This document shows positions 36,803 through 45,406 of a stretch of DNA of 64,000 nt, piece by piece. Position 1 is the first letter of the stretch; each line of letters opens with the position of its first letter. The position numbers and the translations under genes were made by a program. This stretch comes from Flavobacterium urumqiense (GTDB lineage: Bacteria; Bacteroidota; Bacteroidia; Flavobacteriales; Flavobacteriaceae): the NCBI RefSeq assembly GCF_900108015.1, contig NZ_FNVP01000006.1:73982-137981 (forward strand). The letters run 5' to 3'. Under the pieces are notes generated by a model. That model did not search any database. It was not told where the DNA came from and saw nothing but the letters and a program-made list of their open reading frames with translations.

Positions 36803-37579
36803 TTAACTCAATTTATTATTCAGTTTTCTTAATTTTATTGCTGTTAAGACTTTCTTGGTATACAGAGGAAAATCGGCATTTTGAATCCAACTAAAATAAC
36901 CTGGTTCGGTTTCTAAAACCTTATCCACTTTTATTCCTTTGTGTTTTCCAAATGAAAAAATCTCCTCATTATCTTTATCAAACGCGATCATTCCGGCAAA
37001 ATCAGCAATCTTTTTTCTAGTTGAAAATTCCGAAAGCAATTTCATGTCATTTTCCAATTCCGGATATCGATCCAATTGTGCTTTAAGAATTTCATAAGTT
37101 GCCATGGTATCCGCTTCTGCAGAATGTGCATTTTCCAGTCCTTTATTACAATAGAATTTCAAAGCCGCAGACAAGGTGCGTTCTTCCATTTTGTGGAAAA
37201 TCGTTTGTACATCTACAGAAACTTTTCCTTTCATATCAAAATCTACTCCGGCACGCAATAATTCTTCTGCTAATAACGGTATATCAAAACGGTCCGAATT
37301 AAATCCAGCCAAATCACTGTCTTTAATCATGGTGTAAACCTGCGAAGCTAACTCATTAAAGGTAGGTTCATTGGCTACTTTTTCATCGGTAATTCCATGA
37401 ACGGCTGTTGTTTGGGCTGGAATTGGAATAGTGGGATTCACTAACCATGTTTTACTTTCTTTATTTCCGTTAGGAAAAACTTTAAATATTGAGATTTCTA
37501 CAATTCTGTCTTTTCCGATATCAATTCCCGTAGTTTCCAGGTCGAAAAAGCAAATTGGTTTATTTAACTTTAATTCCAT
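36803..37579 (-). CDS. DnaQ-family 3'-5' exonuclease
   Basis: A 258-residue exonuclease counted from ATG 37579. The DEDDh residues are in FFDLETTGID (ExoI), FNSDRFDIPLL (ExoII) and AHSAEADTMATYE (ExoIII). The C-terminal 60 residues, with FGKHKG and PGYFSWIQNADF, form a small extra domain seen in flavobacterial homologues. I choose ATG 37579 over the earlier in-frame GTG at 37600, because a -7 element TATATTTG (37600-37607) puts the transcript start near or after that GTG. It may trim DNA in repair; it is shorter than polymerase III epsilon with clamp motif. Confidence 0.85.
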   Translation of the reverse strand: MELKLNKPICFFDLETTGIDIGKDRIVEISIFKVFPNGNKESKTWLVNPTIPIPAQTTAVHGITDEKVANEPTFNELASQVYTMIKDSDLAGFNSDRFDIPLLAEELLRAGVDFDMKGKVSVDVQTIFHKMEERTLSAALKFYCNKGLENAHSAEADTMATYEILKAQLDRYPELENDMKLLSEFSTRKKIADFAGMIAFDKDNEEIFSFGKHKGIKVDKVLETEPGYFSWIQNADFPLYTKKVLTAIKLRKLNNKLS

Positions 37580-37599
37580 GTCTTTAATTTGTCTTAGCA

Positions 37600-37607
37600 C
37601 AAATATA
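37600..37607 (-). promoter_or_regulatory. -7 element of the exonuclease gene
   Basis: On the minus strand TATATTTG matches TAnnTTTG, followed by TGC and the ATG 21 bases on. It decides the start codon of this gene. Confidence 0.6.
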
Positions 37608-37670
37608 TAGATTTGGGTTTAATTTCGTTTAAAGTTTAAAGTTTAAAGTTTCAGAAAACCTCAAAAAAAG

Positions 37671-37708
37671 AAAACCCGATTGATTTTAAAAAAATCAATC
37701 GGGTTTTT
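37671..37708. terminator. Bidirectional terminator after the E2 gene
   Basis: AAAACCCGATTGATTTT pairs with AAATCAATCGGGTTTTT: a 14-bp or longer stem with A/T tails on both sides. It lies 18 bases after the E2 stop. Just before it, three tandem copies of AAAGTTT are at 37631-37651. Confidence 0.92.
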
Positions 37709-37725
37709 ATTGTAATTATAAACTT

Positions 37726-39030
37726 TTAAAAATCTCTGTTTACATCAAAAGCTTCTAAGTATTCAGCTACTCTTTTTACAAAACTTCCTCCTAATGCACC
37801 ATCTACAACTCTGTGGTCGTAACTATGTGATAAGAACATTTTTTGACGAATACCAATAAAATCACCTTCCGGAGTTTCGATTACTGCCGGCATTTTACGG
37901 ATTGCTCCAAGTGCCAGAATACCAACTTGAGGTTGATTCAAAATTGGCGTGCCAAAAACACTTCCAAAAGTTCCCACATTAGTAACGGTATAAGTTCCGC
38001 CTTGAGTATCATCCGGTTTTAGTTTTCCAGCTTTAGCACGACCACCTAAATCGTTTACTGCTTTTGCCATACCAACTAAGTTTAATTGATCCGCATTTTT
38101 AATAACTGGAACAATCAAGTTTCCGTTTGGCAACGATGCAGCCATTCCAAGGTTAATATTTTTCTTTTTGATGATAAAATCACCATCAACAGAAATATTC
38201 ATTCCCGGGAAATCTTTTATCGCTTTCGCAACTGCTTCCATGAAAATTGGAGTATAAGTCAACTTTTCTCCTTCTCTTTTCTCAAAAGCAACTTTATTTT
38301 TCTCTCTCCATTTTACAATATTCGTCACATCCACTTCAATGAACGACTGAACGTGAGCCGAAGTTTGAACTGAAGCGACCATGTAACCCGCAATCAGCTT
38401 GCGCATTCTGTCCATTTCAATAATTTCATCACCACCACTTACGGAAACAGGAGCCGCTTTTTGAGCTACAGGAACTGCAACTGCTTTTTGAACTTCCGCC
38501 ACTGGAGCTGCAACAGCTACCGGTTGGCTTGATCTATTTTGTACGTATTCTAAAATATCATTTTTAGTAACTCTTCCCTCTTTTCCAGTTCCTGAAATCG
38601 TGTCTAATTCCGCGACAGAAACCCCTTCTTCTTTGGCAATATTTTTCACCAATGGCGATAAGAATTTTTCAGAATCAGAGAAATTTATTGGAGTAGCAAC
38701 GCTTTCTTTAGCTGCATCAACCGTTTTTGTTACCTCGGCAACAGCCTCTGGGGCAGCAGATTCTTTAACAACAGGTACAAGTTCTCCACCTTCAGTTTCA
38801 ATAATAGCAATTGTTTGCCCGACCTGAACTAAATCATCTTTACCAAACAGTTGCTCAACTAAAATACCTGAAACTTCACTAGGCACTTCGCTATCAACCT
38901 TATCAGTTGCTATTTCGAGTACTGCTTCATCAGCTTCTATTTTGTCTCCAACTTCTTTCAACCAATTTGTAATGGTTGCTTCTGCGACACTTTCTCCCAT
39001 TTTTGGAAGTTTCAATTCAAATCTTGCCAT
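37726..39030 (-). CDS. Lipoyl E2 component of a 2-oxo acid dehydrogenase complex
   Basis: A 434-residue dihydrolipoamide acyltransferase. The lipoyl domain (1-80) has Lys44 in TDKVDSEV, then an Ala/Val/Pro-rich linker, an E3/E1-binding domain (about 125-160, SPLVKNIAKEEG) and a second Ala/Pro linker. The catalytic domain has His406 and Asp410 in DHRVVDG. One lipoyl domain and the sequence around it fit branched-chain 2-oxoacid or 2-oxoglutarate-type E2 better than the multi-lipoyl pyruvate E2. E1 and E3 genes are not adjacent. Confidence 0.9.
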   Translation of the reverse strand: MARFELKLPKMGESVAEATITNWLKEVGDKIEADEAVLEIATDKVDSEVPSEVSGILVEQLFGKDDLVQVGQTIAIIETEGGELVPVVKESAAPEAVAEVTKTVDAAKESVATPINFSDSEKFLSPLVKNIAKEEGVSVAELDTISGTGKEGRVTKNDILEYVQNRSSQPVAVAAPVAEVQKAVAVPVAQKAAPVSVSGGDEIIEMDRMRKLIAGYMVASVQTSAHVQSFIEVDVTNIVKWREKNKVAFEKREGEKLTYTPIFMEAVAKAIKDFPGMNISVDGDFIIKKKNINLGMAASLPNGNLIVPVIKNADQLNLVGMAKAVNDLGGRAKAGKLKPDDTQGGTYTVTNVGTFGSVFGTPILNQPQVGILALGAIRKMPAVIETPEGDFIGIRQKMFLSHSYDHRVVDGALGGSFVKRVAEYLEAFDVNRDF

Positions 39031-39114
39031 ATTGTTAACCTAAAAGGTGATTTTGATTTTCAGTTTGCGAAATTACTAAATATTTTAAATATAAATTACA
39101 TTTAATGTAATTTT

Positions 39115-40278
39115 TCACTCGATTTTCACCACCACGCCTCTTTCTCTGGAATTATCACTTCCAATTAAAAATTTGGCGTTTTTAGGTAAAATTCTAAAGG
39201 TAAACCCCTTATTTTTTGATAATTCCATAAAACGAATACATTCTTTAAAAGAAATGAATTCGTTATCCAACATAATTTCTGTTCCTGCTTCCCCTTTAAC
39301 AGAATACGAAATTACCTTTTTTTCTGTTTTCAAATCGTGAAATGCAACTTTTTTTTGAAAAATCAGAGCCAGTTTATTTGTTAATTCGTTGTTCGAAGAA
39401 TAAAAAGCAAAAAATTTTGGTTCAGATTTTATTTTTGGTTGACCTTGAAACATTTTTACGACCGAGAAAAAAATAATTCCTGCTTTCATAAATAAAGAAA
39501 AGAGTAAGGAAGCTTTATAATGTTTTTTGTAAAAGAATTGCATGGCTTCCTGAAACCGTTTCATATAGATTCCGTCCTTAATCGTACTTTCTCCTTTATA
39601 ATGTATTACGGTCGTTTCATGAAAATAATAATTACATTTCCCCTCTTTCAAGATCCGATACGACAAATCAATATCGTCTGAGTACATGAAACAATCTTCA
39701 TCAAATCCGCCTACTTCTTGATATAAATTCCGCTTCATAAACATAAAAGCTCCCACTAGAATTTCTACTTTTCCGGTTTGATTTTCATCTAAATGTTGCG
39801 CATAATATTTTCCGAACGTTCTTGATTTAGGAAATAATTTATACAAGCCCGTAACCTTCGTAAATGCGACAAAAGGCGTCGGGATACCCCGTTTGCTTTC
39901 GGACAGAAAATTCCCGGATCCATCGATAAGTTTGCAACCCAAGATTCCCAAATCAGATTGTTTTTGGGCAAAAGTCAACACTTTTGTAAATGTATCTTCC
40001 GCAACAACAGTATCGGGATTCAGAATGCAAATGTATTCTCCTCTGGCTTGGGCAACTCCTATATTATTGCCTTTTGAAAAACCTATATTTTCATTGTTTT
40101 GAATGAGTTTTACATTTGGAAAACGTTGTTTCATCATTGTGCAACTGTCATCTTGAGAGTTATTATCGATTACAATAATTTCACCGTCAATGGTTTCTAA
40201 TGCGTTTTGAACGCTTAAAACACACTGTTCCAGAAAATAACGTACGTTATAATTGAGAATGATGACGGATAGTTGCAT
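39115..40278 (-). CDS. Family 2 glycosyltransferase
   Basis: A 387-residue GT-A enzyme. Its N-terminal domain (1 to about 235) has LSVIILNYNVRYFLEQ, the DxD-like NPDT near 92-95 and the acceptor region EDCFMYSDDIDLSYR, typical of rhamnosyl-type transferases. A hydrophobic stretch near 258-280 (SLLFSLFMKAGIIFF) may anchor it, followed by an extra C-terminal domain of about 110 residues. It probably adds sugars to a surface glycan. It is monocistronic. Confidence 0.9.
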   Translation of the reverse strand: MQLSVIILNYNVRYFLEQCVLSVQNALETIDGEIIVIDNNSQDDSCTMMKQRFPNVKLIQNNENIGFSKGNNIGVAQARGEYICILNPDTVVAEDTFTKVLTFAQKQSDLGILGCKLIDGSGNFLSESKRGIPTPFVAFTKVTGLYKLFPKSRTFGKYYAQHLDENQTGKVEILVGAFMFMKRNLYQEVGGFDEDCFMYSDDIDLSYRILKEGKCNYYFHETTVIHYKGESTIKDGIYMKRFQEAMQFFYKKHYKASLLFSLFMKAGIIFFSVVKMFQGQPKIKSEPKFFAFYSSNNELTNKLALIFQKKVAFHDLKTEKKVISYSVKGEAGTEIMLDNEFISFKECIRFMELSKNKGFTFRILPKNAKFLIGSDNSRERGVVVKIE

Positions 40279-40323
40279 TGGACAAATATAATTAGAAAAT
40301 TTGCCAATTAGAAAATTAGAAAA

Positions 40324-40626
40324 TTATCTTAATATTTTTTTGAGAATACTTGGATTTTGTTTGTCGTTCCAAGATAACAATAAATCATTTTGATTTTTGT
40401 CTTCTAAAATAATGCAGTATAACGTTGTTTGTTTTGAAATAATCATAGAATAAATTTTACGTTTTGAACTACACTTTTCAATGGAAGGATTTTACTCAAA
40501 GCACCAATAAAATCGTAAACTACTAGCGCAAATTTTTTAACTTCATTGATATTCTATTTTCATAAAATCAATTTCATTTAAAAAGGATAATTCCGCTAAA
40601 GTGAGCCAATAAATATAATACTTAAT
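40324..40626 (-). pseudogene. Decayed ParE/RelE-type toxin gene
   Basis: Directly after the antitoxin gene the minus strand holds a ParE-like protein in three frames: KYYIYWLTLAELSFLNEIDF near the start (from 40626), NEVKKFALVVYDFIGALSK (40490-40547), then NPSIEKCSSKRKIYSMIISK and QTTLYCIILEDKNQ...LSWNDKQNPSILKKILR ending at 40324. A stop interrupts frame one at 40543-40545. The second shift, in a run of A near 40492, is explained by one lost base. No ATG is present at the expected start (ATT AAG instead). The ISKQTTLY and WNDKQNP blocks are typical of the family in Bacteroidota. The toxin is therefore non-functional. Confidence 0.85.
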
Positions 40627-40864
40627 TAAGTGAGATTAAATTTCTTTTGACTTCAGCCATTATTTGAGAATGTGGTTTGCCAAGTCCTTGCTCACTTTGT
40701 TTTAAACCAATTTCAATTAATTGCTTTACCTGTTCAGGAAGTTCATCCCAAAAGCCATCCTGATTTTCAGTTTCTAAATCGGATTTTGATTGATATAAAA
40801 CAGTTACTTCCTCCACTGATTGGGATTTTTCGTTTCTTTCATATTTTTTTGACTTAGAATTCAT
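40622..40864 (-). CDS. Antitoxin-like protein (addiction-module component)
   Basis: An 80-residue hydrophilic protein. The C-terminal half, FWDELPEQVKQLIEIGLKQS followed by EQGLGKPHSQIMAEVKR, matches the pattern of short antitoxins partnered with ParE/RelE toxins. The N-terminus is basic and charged (MNSKSKKYERNEK). Its stop overlaps the start region of a broken ParE-like gene (40324-40626), the expected gene order. The antitoxin frame is intact although the toxin is not, so the pair can no longer kill. Confidence 0.75.
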   Translation of the reverse strand: MNSKSKKYERNEKSQSVEEVTVLYQSKSDLETENQDGFWDELPEQVKQLIEIGLKQSEQGLGKPHSQIMAEVKRNLISLN

Positions 40865-40930
40865 TACAATTATTTTAAAAAAGTAATATACACTTTTTTA
40901 GAAGATTAAACAACACAAAAACATGTTTCT

Positions 40931-41000
40931 CCATAGCCCCGATAAAGCCGATATCCTTTGAGAGGAACGAACAAAGATAAAGGCGAAAAGCGGGAACAAT
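40931..41000 (-). repeat. Dispersed hairpin repeat, family A short inverted copy
   Basis: ATAGCCCCGATAAAGCCGAT then ATCCTTTG, a short middle, CAAAGATAAAGGCGAAAAGC and GGGAAC. The order of blocks matches family A read in reverse. It lies between the antitoxin gene and the GCTDP protein gene; the rest of this 235-base gap has no gene. Confidence 0.65.
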
Positions 41001-41099
41001 GTATCTAAATAAACCTAAATCATTCGCTCCAAATTAAGATTTTAATCCTTAGAATCCATTACTTTTGGCGAATACTAACGGTCCTTATATTTTAATTCA

Positions 41100-42068
41100 T
41101 TGAAAAAGATATTCTTTATATTACTCTTGATTTTTATTAGTCCAACGCAGGCTCAAATTTCGGGCTGCACGGATCCGCTTTCCAAAAATTACAATCCAAT
41201 TGCTACTTTAAATGACGGAAGTTGTAACTATGTTTCGGTAAAAATTAAACCAAAATATTCCGTAAAACTAGATGCAATTCTGAAAGAAACGTCTAGTTTG
41301 ACCCAAAGCGATTCCCTTTTTTGGACCTGTAATGATGATACTGACACGGCTCTTTATGCGATCGATACCAAAGGTGTTATTCAAAATAAAATTGAATTAA
41401 AAAATGCAACCAATACTGATTGGGAAGAAATTTCACAGGACAGTGACCACTTTTACATTGGGGATTTTGGGAATAATGTCTCCGGAAATAGAAAGAATCT
41501 TCATATATTACGAGTTGAAAAACAATCGCTTTCGCAGAACAATGCAAAAATTGACACACTTTCGTTTTCGTATTCCAATCAAACAGACTTTACAAAAACC
41601 AAGACCAACGCAACCAATTTTGATTGTGAAGCTTTTATTGTTTCTGGTGACAGTATTTACTTATTTACCAAACAATGGAAAGAAAAAAGAACCAGTGTTT
41701 ATGTAATTCCAAAAACTCCCGGCAATTATATTGCACAACTACAAGAATCCTTTAATGTGAAAGGATTAATTACCGCAGCAACCTATTTGATCGAAAAAAA
41801 GTTACTCGTTCTTGCTGGTTACAGTAAGACTTTATCGCCTTTCATCTATCTCTTTTACGATTACAATAATTCTAGTTTCTTTTCTGGAAACAAGAGGAAA
41901 ATCAATATTGCGCTTCCTTTTCATCAAATCGAAGGCATCAGTACTCAAGATGGACTTCATTATTATTTAACTAATGAGAACTTTGTCAAAAAACCAATTA
42001 TTAATGTCCCGCAGCAGTTGCATCAGCTTGATTTAAGTGCGTTTCTAACTAAATATCTGAAACAATAA
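41100..42068 (+). CDS. Secreted protein with GCTDP...GSC motif and propeller-like body
   Basis: A 322-residue protein with a signal peptide (residues 1-18, SPTQA/Q). Mature residues 22-43 carry the cysteine module GCTDP...NYNP...DGSC (Cys23 and Cys42), common in secreted Bacteroidota proteins. The remainder has repeated strands with DxxGNN (FYIGDFGNN near 122-130), suggesting a beta-propeller. There is no visible type IX C-terminal sorting domain. The only suitable start is TTG at 41100, giving MKKIFFILL; no ATG lies nearby. Function unknown. Confidence 0.75.
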   Translation: MKKIFFILLLIFISPTQAQISGCTDPLSKNYNPIATLNDGSCNYVSVKIKPKYSVKLDAILKETSSLTQSDSLFWTCNDDTDTALYAIDTKGVIQNKIELKNATNTDWEEISQDSDHFYIGDFGNNVSGNRKNLHILRVEKQSLSQNNAKIDTLSFSYSNQTDFTKTKTNATNFDCEAFIVSGDSIYLFTKQWKEKRTSVYVIPKTPGNYIAQLQESFNVKGLITAATYLIEKKLLVLAGYSKTLSPFIYLFYDYNNSSFFSGNKRKINIALPFHQIEGISTQDGLHYYLTNENFVKKPIINVPQQLHQLDLSAFLTKYLKQ

Positions 42069-42100
42069 TTGTTAATGAAAACTTAGATTCAACTAAACAA

Positions 42101-42132
42101 TTGGCAAATCGGTATTTAATAGCTTACTTTTG
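42101..42132 (+). promoter_or_regulatory. Complete Bacteroidota promoter of the ABC-F gene
   Basis: TTG at 42101-42103, then 21 bases, then TACTTTTG at 42125-42132: the full TTG-N17-23-TAnnTTTG pattern. Transcription would begin near 42138, which rules out the upstream TTG start and supports GTG 42149. Confidence 0.75.
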
Positions 42133-42148
42133 CAAAAAATTTAGCCTT

Positions 42149-44011
42149 GTGAATTACTTATCAGTTGAAAATATCTCGAAATCTTTTGGTGAAAGAACGC
42201 TTTTTGAAAACATTTCGTTTGGAATCAATAAAGACCAAAAAATTGCCTTCATAGCCAAAAACGGCTCTGGAAAAACTACCATTATGAGTATTATTAATGG
42301 TCTTGACGAACCAGATACCGGACAAGTAGTTTTGAGAAAAGGCATAAAAATGGCGTTTCTTTCGCAAAACAATAATTTGCAGGAAGAATTGACCATTGAA
42401 GAAAGCATTTTCGCTTCGGATAATGAGACTTTGAAAGTAATTGAAGCGTATGAAAAAGCATTAGAAAATCCCGAAGATGAAGAAGCCTACCAAAAAGCTT
42501 TTGACGGAATGGATCAGCACAATGCGTGGGATTTTGAAACGCAGTACAAGCAAATTTTATTCAAACTGAAGTTGGAAAATTTCAAACTGAAAGTAAAAAA
42601 TCTTTCTGGTGGACAGAAAAAACGTTTGTCACTGGCTATTATTTTGATCAATCGTCCTGATTTATTGATCCTGGATGAACCTACGAATCACTTGGATTTA
42701 GAGATGATTGAATGGCTGGAAAGCTATTTTGCCAAAGAAAACATTACGTTGTTTATGGTGACACACGACCGCTTCTTCCTAGAGCGTGTTTGTAATGAAA
42801 TTATCGAATTAGACAACGGAAAATTATACCAATATAAAGGAAATTACTCGTATTATTTAGAGAAAAAAGAAGAACGCATCGCGTCTGAAAATTCAAGTGT
42901 GGATAAAGCGCAGAACCTTTTTGTCAAAGAACTGGAATGGATGCGACGTCAGCCCAAAGCGAGAACGACTAAATCGAAATCGCGTCAGGATGATTTTTAT
43001 GACATCAAGGAAAAAGCGCAAAGCCGTCGTCGTGAAAATAAAGTGGAGCTTGAAATTAACATGGAGCGCATGGGAAGCAAGATTATTGAGCTTCACAAAA
43101 TCTCCAAAAAATTCAAAGATCATGTGATCATGGATAATTTCAGTTTTGATTTTCAACGTGGCGAACGCATCGGAATCATTGGAAAAAACGGAACCGGAAA
43201 ATCGACTTTCTTAAATTTATTGACCGGAACTATTCCGCTTGATGGTGGAAAAGTGGTGATTGGTGAAACGATAAAAGTGGGTTATTACACGCAAAGCGGA
43301 ATCAACCCGAAACCGGGTCAGCGTGTGATTGATGTGATAAAGGAATACGGAGAATTCATTCCGTTGATGAAAGGGAAATTGATTTCGGCTTCGCAATTGT
43401 TAGAGCGTTTCTTGTTTGATGCCAAAAAACAATATGATTTTGTAGATCGATTGAGTGGTGGAGAATTAAAACGTTTGTACTTGTGTACGGTTTTGATTCA
43501 GAATCCGAACTTCTTGATTCTGGATGAGCCCACGAATGATTTAGATATTGTAACACTTAATGTTTTGGAAAGCTTCCTTTTGGATTATCCGGGTTGCCTA
43601 CTAGTAGTTTCGCACGACCGATATTTTATGGATAAAATTGTAGATCACTTATTCATTTTTAGAGGTGATGGTGTAGTCGAAAATTTCCCCGGAAACTATT
43701 CTGATTTTAGAGCTTACGAAGACAGTGCTGATGTGGCTCAAAAAGAGGAAAACAAAGCCGATAAGAAAGACTGGAAACAAAATAATCCTACAGGAAACCT
43801 GACGTTCAACGAGCAAAAAGAATTCCAGAAAACCGAGAAAGAAATCAAGGATTTAGAGCTTCAGAAAGCGAGTATAGAACAATTATTCTCCGATGGAAAA
43901 ATCGAAGATGCTTCTATTGAAAAGAAAGCAAATGAGTTACGAAACATCATCAATAAAATTGAAGAGAAAGAGGAAAGATGGTTTGAGCTTTCTGCGAAGA
44001 TAGAAGGATAG
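42149..44011 (+). CDS. ABC-F family ATPase
   Basis: A 620-residue soluble protein with two ABC ATPase domains: Walker A AKNGSGKTT and GKNGTGKST, signatures LSGGQKKRL and LSGGELKRL, Walker B LLILDEPTNHLD and FLILDEPTNDLD. The linker and C-terminal region (QKEFQKTEKEIKDLE...) form coiled coils. ABC-F proteins act on ribosomes; this one resembles Uup-type members. I place the start at GTG 42149 (MNYLSVENIS) because the promoter at 42101-42132 lies inside the longer frame that begins at 42101. Confidence 0.92.
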   Translation: MNYLSVENISKSFGERTLFENISFGINKDQKIAFIAKNGSGKTTIMSIINGLDEPDTGQVVLRKGIKMAFLSQNNNLQEELTIEESIFASDNETLKVIEAYEKALENPEDEEAYQKAFDGMDQHNAWDFETQYKQILFKLKLENFKLKVKNLSGGQKKRLSLAIILINRPDLLILDEPTNHLDLEMIEWLESYFAKENITLFMVTHDRFFLERVCNEIIELDNGKLYQYKGNYSYYLEKKEERIASENSSVDKAQNLFVKELEWMRRQPKARTTKSKSRQDDFYDIKEKAQSRRRENKVELEINMERMGSKIIELHKISKKFKDHVIMDNFSFDFQRGERIGIIGKNGTGKSTFLNLLTGTIPLDGGKVVIGETIKVGYYTQSGINPKPGQRVIDVIKEYGEFIPLMKGKLISASQLLERFLFDAKKQYDFVDRLSGGELKRLYLCTVLIQNPNFLILDEPTNDLDIVTLNVLESFLLDYPGCLLVVSHDRYFMDKIVDHLFIFRGDGVVENFPGNYSDFRAYEDSADVAQKEENKADKKDWKQNNPTGNLTFNEQKEFQKTEKEIKDLELQKASIEQLFSDGKIEDASIEKKANELRNIINKIEEKEERWFELSAKIEG

Positions 44012-44030
44012 AATTAGTATTCAGTGTTCA

Positions 44031-44039
44031 GTCGCAGTT
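44031..44039 (+). repeat. GTCGCAGTT motif 20 bases after a stop codon
   Basis: GTCGCAGTT within TTCAGTGTTCAGTCGCAGTT, just after the ABC-F stop. Same 9-mer at 30181-30189 (after ndk) and 51204-51212 (after the adenosyltransferase gene). Confidence 0.5.
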
Positions 44040-44073
44040 TGCAGTACCGAACAGTAATACTATTCAATTTACA

Positions 44074-44112
44074 CCTATAACAGAATTTTGATTTTGTTGT
44101 GGGTTTGTTTTT
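44074..44112 (+). terminator. Terminator of the ABC-F gene (CCACAACA module)
   Basis: CCTATAACAGAA pairs with TTTTGTTGTGGG, with G-T pairs, followed by a T run. The sequence is an inverted variant of the modules at 45615-45650 and 46371-46412. Confidence 0.75.
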
Positions 44113-44236
44113 TTTAGTAAAAAAGTAATTCTAAATTAGTAAGAAAAATTATAAAAATAAAAAGCTATTTTATTTCTTTTCAATAGTTAATTTCTATTTT
44201 AGCAAAATAAAAAAGTTGCCATCTTATAGTGTAACC

Positions 44237-44265
44237 CCGCTAGCGCGGATTTGCAATCCGTGCCC
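44237..44265. repeat. REP-like palindrome CGGATTTGCAATCCG
   Basis: CCGCTAGCGCGGATTTGCAA then TCCGTGCCC holds the palindrome CGGATT-TGC-AATCCG, in an otherwise AT-rich gap. From memory, the same GC-rich palindrome recurs in other Bacteroidota genomes as an intergenic repeat. No transposase is nearby. Confidence 0.55.
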
Positions 44266-44307
44266 ATAACTACAATCCTTAAAAATTATAAGTAAAACCT
44301 AAACCCA

Positions 44308-44613
44308 ATGAATGTCAAAACCACTTTATCAAAATATTCAGGAAAGCCAACCTCTTTATTTAAGAAAATTTTTGTGACGTTTTCATTTGCTTATTTACCC
44401 TTTTTAGTATTATTTGTAATCTTAGTGAGTTTTGGATTTATGCCCGTAAACTTTAACAATGAAGATGTTTATGGATTAAAAGGAGTTGTCGTTTTAGTTT
44501 GCTTTGCTCCTATTTTTGTTTTCATGTTCAGCATTTTTGCTTACTTGTGGTTTTTATTTGGGAATTTCGTTTTACAACGTTTTATTACACTATTGCCTGA
44601 CAACAAACAATAA
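44308..44613 (+). CDS. Small two-helix membrane protein, unknown
   Basis: A 101-residue protein with two hydrophobic helices (about 22-44 and 62-90) and a charged, basic N-terminus. I recognise no family. It has an AT-rich upstream region with a TATTTTAG promoter-like sequence (44202-44209). It precedes a Gmad2-domain lipoprotein gene by 56 bases and may share its transcript. Confidence 0.65.
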   Translation: MNVKTTLSKYSGKPTSLFKKIFVTFSFAYLPFLVLFVILVSFGFMPVNFNNEDVYGLKGVVVLVCFAPIFVFMFSIFAYLWFLFGNFVLQRFITLLPDNKQ

Positions 44614-44669
44614 CCACAATATTACCAAATTAGTGTTAGACTCAATTAGAAAAAATAAAAAATATAATT

Positions 44670-45122
44670 ATGAGATGGGCAATTTTGTTATCAGCTTTTC
44701 TATTATTGGCATGCAATAAGAAGGAAAATCAGCGCACTACCATTATGAATGACACTTTAATAACTATTCCTGAAACCATTAAAGTAGTAAAGAAAACAAA
44801 GCCAGAAAATCTACTGCCAAAACAATATTTTAATGAACGTTTCAAAGAAGTAACCGTGGAACGAATAGACGAAAATAAATTCCGAGTACGTGGAAAAGGA
44901 CAAATCTTTGAGGCTAACTTTAACTGGATTATTGAAGACGGACACGACGAGCTGAAGAAAGGTTTTCAAATGACTGATGCGGGAGCTCCCGAATGGGGCA
45001 AGTTTGACTTTACAATTACTGTTCAGAAAAGACGAGAAAATTCTGAATTAACCCTCGTTTTATTTGAATCAAGCGCTAAAGATGGCAGCCGTCAACATGA
45101 ATTGCCGATTATTCTTTTTTAA
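44670..45122 (+). CDS. Gmad2-domain lipoprotein
   Basis: A 150-residue lipoprotein: signal peptide with lipobox LLAC (Cys15), a short linker, then a Gmad2 immunoglobulin-like domain (about 58-148) with VRGKGQIFEANFNWIIEDG and the diagnostic GAPEWGKFDFTI. Gmad2 domains are found in envelope proteins, often linked to spore germination or peptidoglycan in other phyla; here the role is unknown. It should sit at the outer or inner membrane facing the periplasm. Confidence 0.82.
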   Translation: MRWAILLSAFLLLACNKKENQRTTIMNDTLITIPETIKVVKKTKPENLLPKQYFNERFKEVTVERIDENKFRVRGKGQIFEANFNWIIEDGHDELKKGFQMTDAGAPEWGKFDFTITVQKRRENSELTLVLFESSAKDGSRQHELPIILF

Positions 45123-45242
45123 GTTGAGCCCGCTTTTCGAAATTTACAGTAGTTCTTGGTTAAGCTGCGTAAATATTTTTTTGACTTTTTGACCATAACA
45201 ATGCGCTAAAAACATCGATAGCACAGAATTACAAAACTAGAG

Positions 45243-45277
45243 CAACAAGTGAGATTTCTCGTTCGTCGAAATGACAA
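45243..45277 (+). repeat. Fragment of a dispersed intergenic repeat
   Basis: CAACAAGTGAGATTTCTCGT then TCGTCGAAATGACAA. The same type of fragment (GAGATTTCTC...CGAAATGACA) is familiar as an intergenic repeat in flavobacteria. It contains the short palindrome GAGATTTCTC. The surrounding 284-base gap shows no gene. Confidence 0.5.
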
Positions 45278-45406
45278 AACCCATGCAAATCTATTTCACA
45301 ACCCCCAACACTTTTAATGGTTAGGGAAATTTAGGAGCTTATCATTTAAAATTATAATTTTAAGAAGGTTTATGTACATTAGCTAACAAATAAGAAAAAA
45401 ATAGAA

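Noticed and set aside
37631-37651. Tandem AAAGTTT repeats as a possible CRISPR or regulatory array
   Set aside because: Only three perfect tandem units with no spacers; ordinary low-complexity sequence before a terminator.
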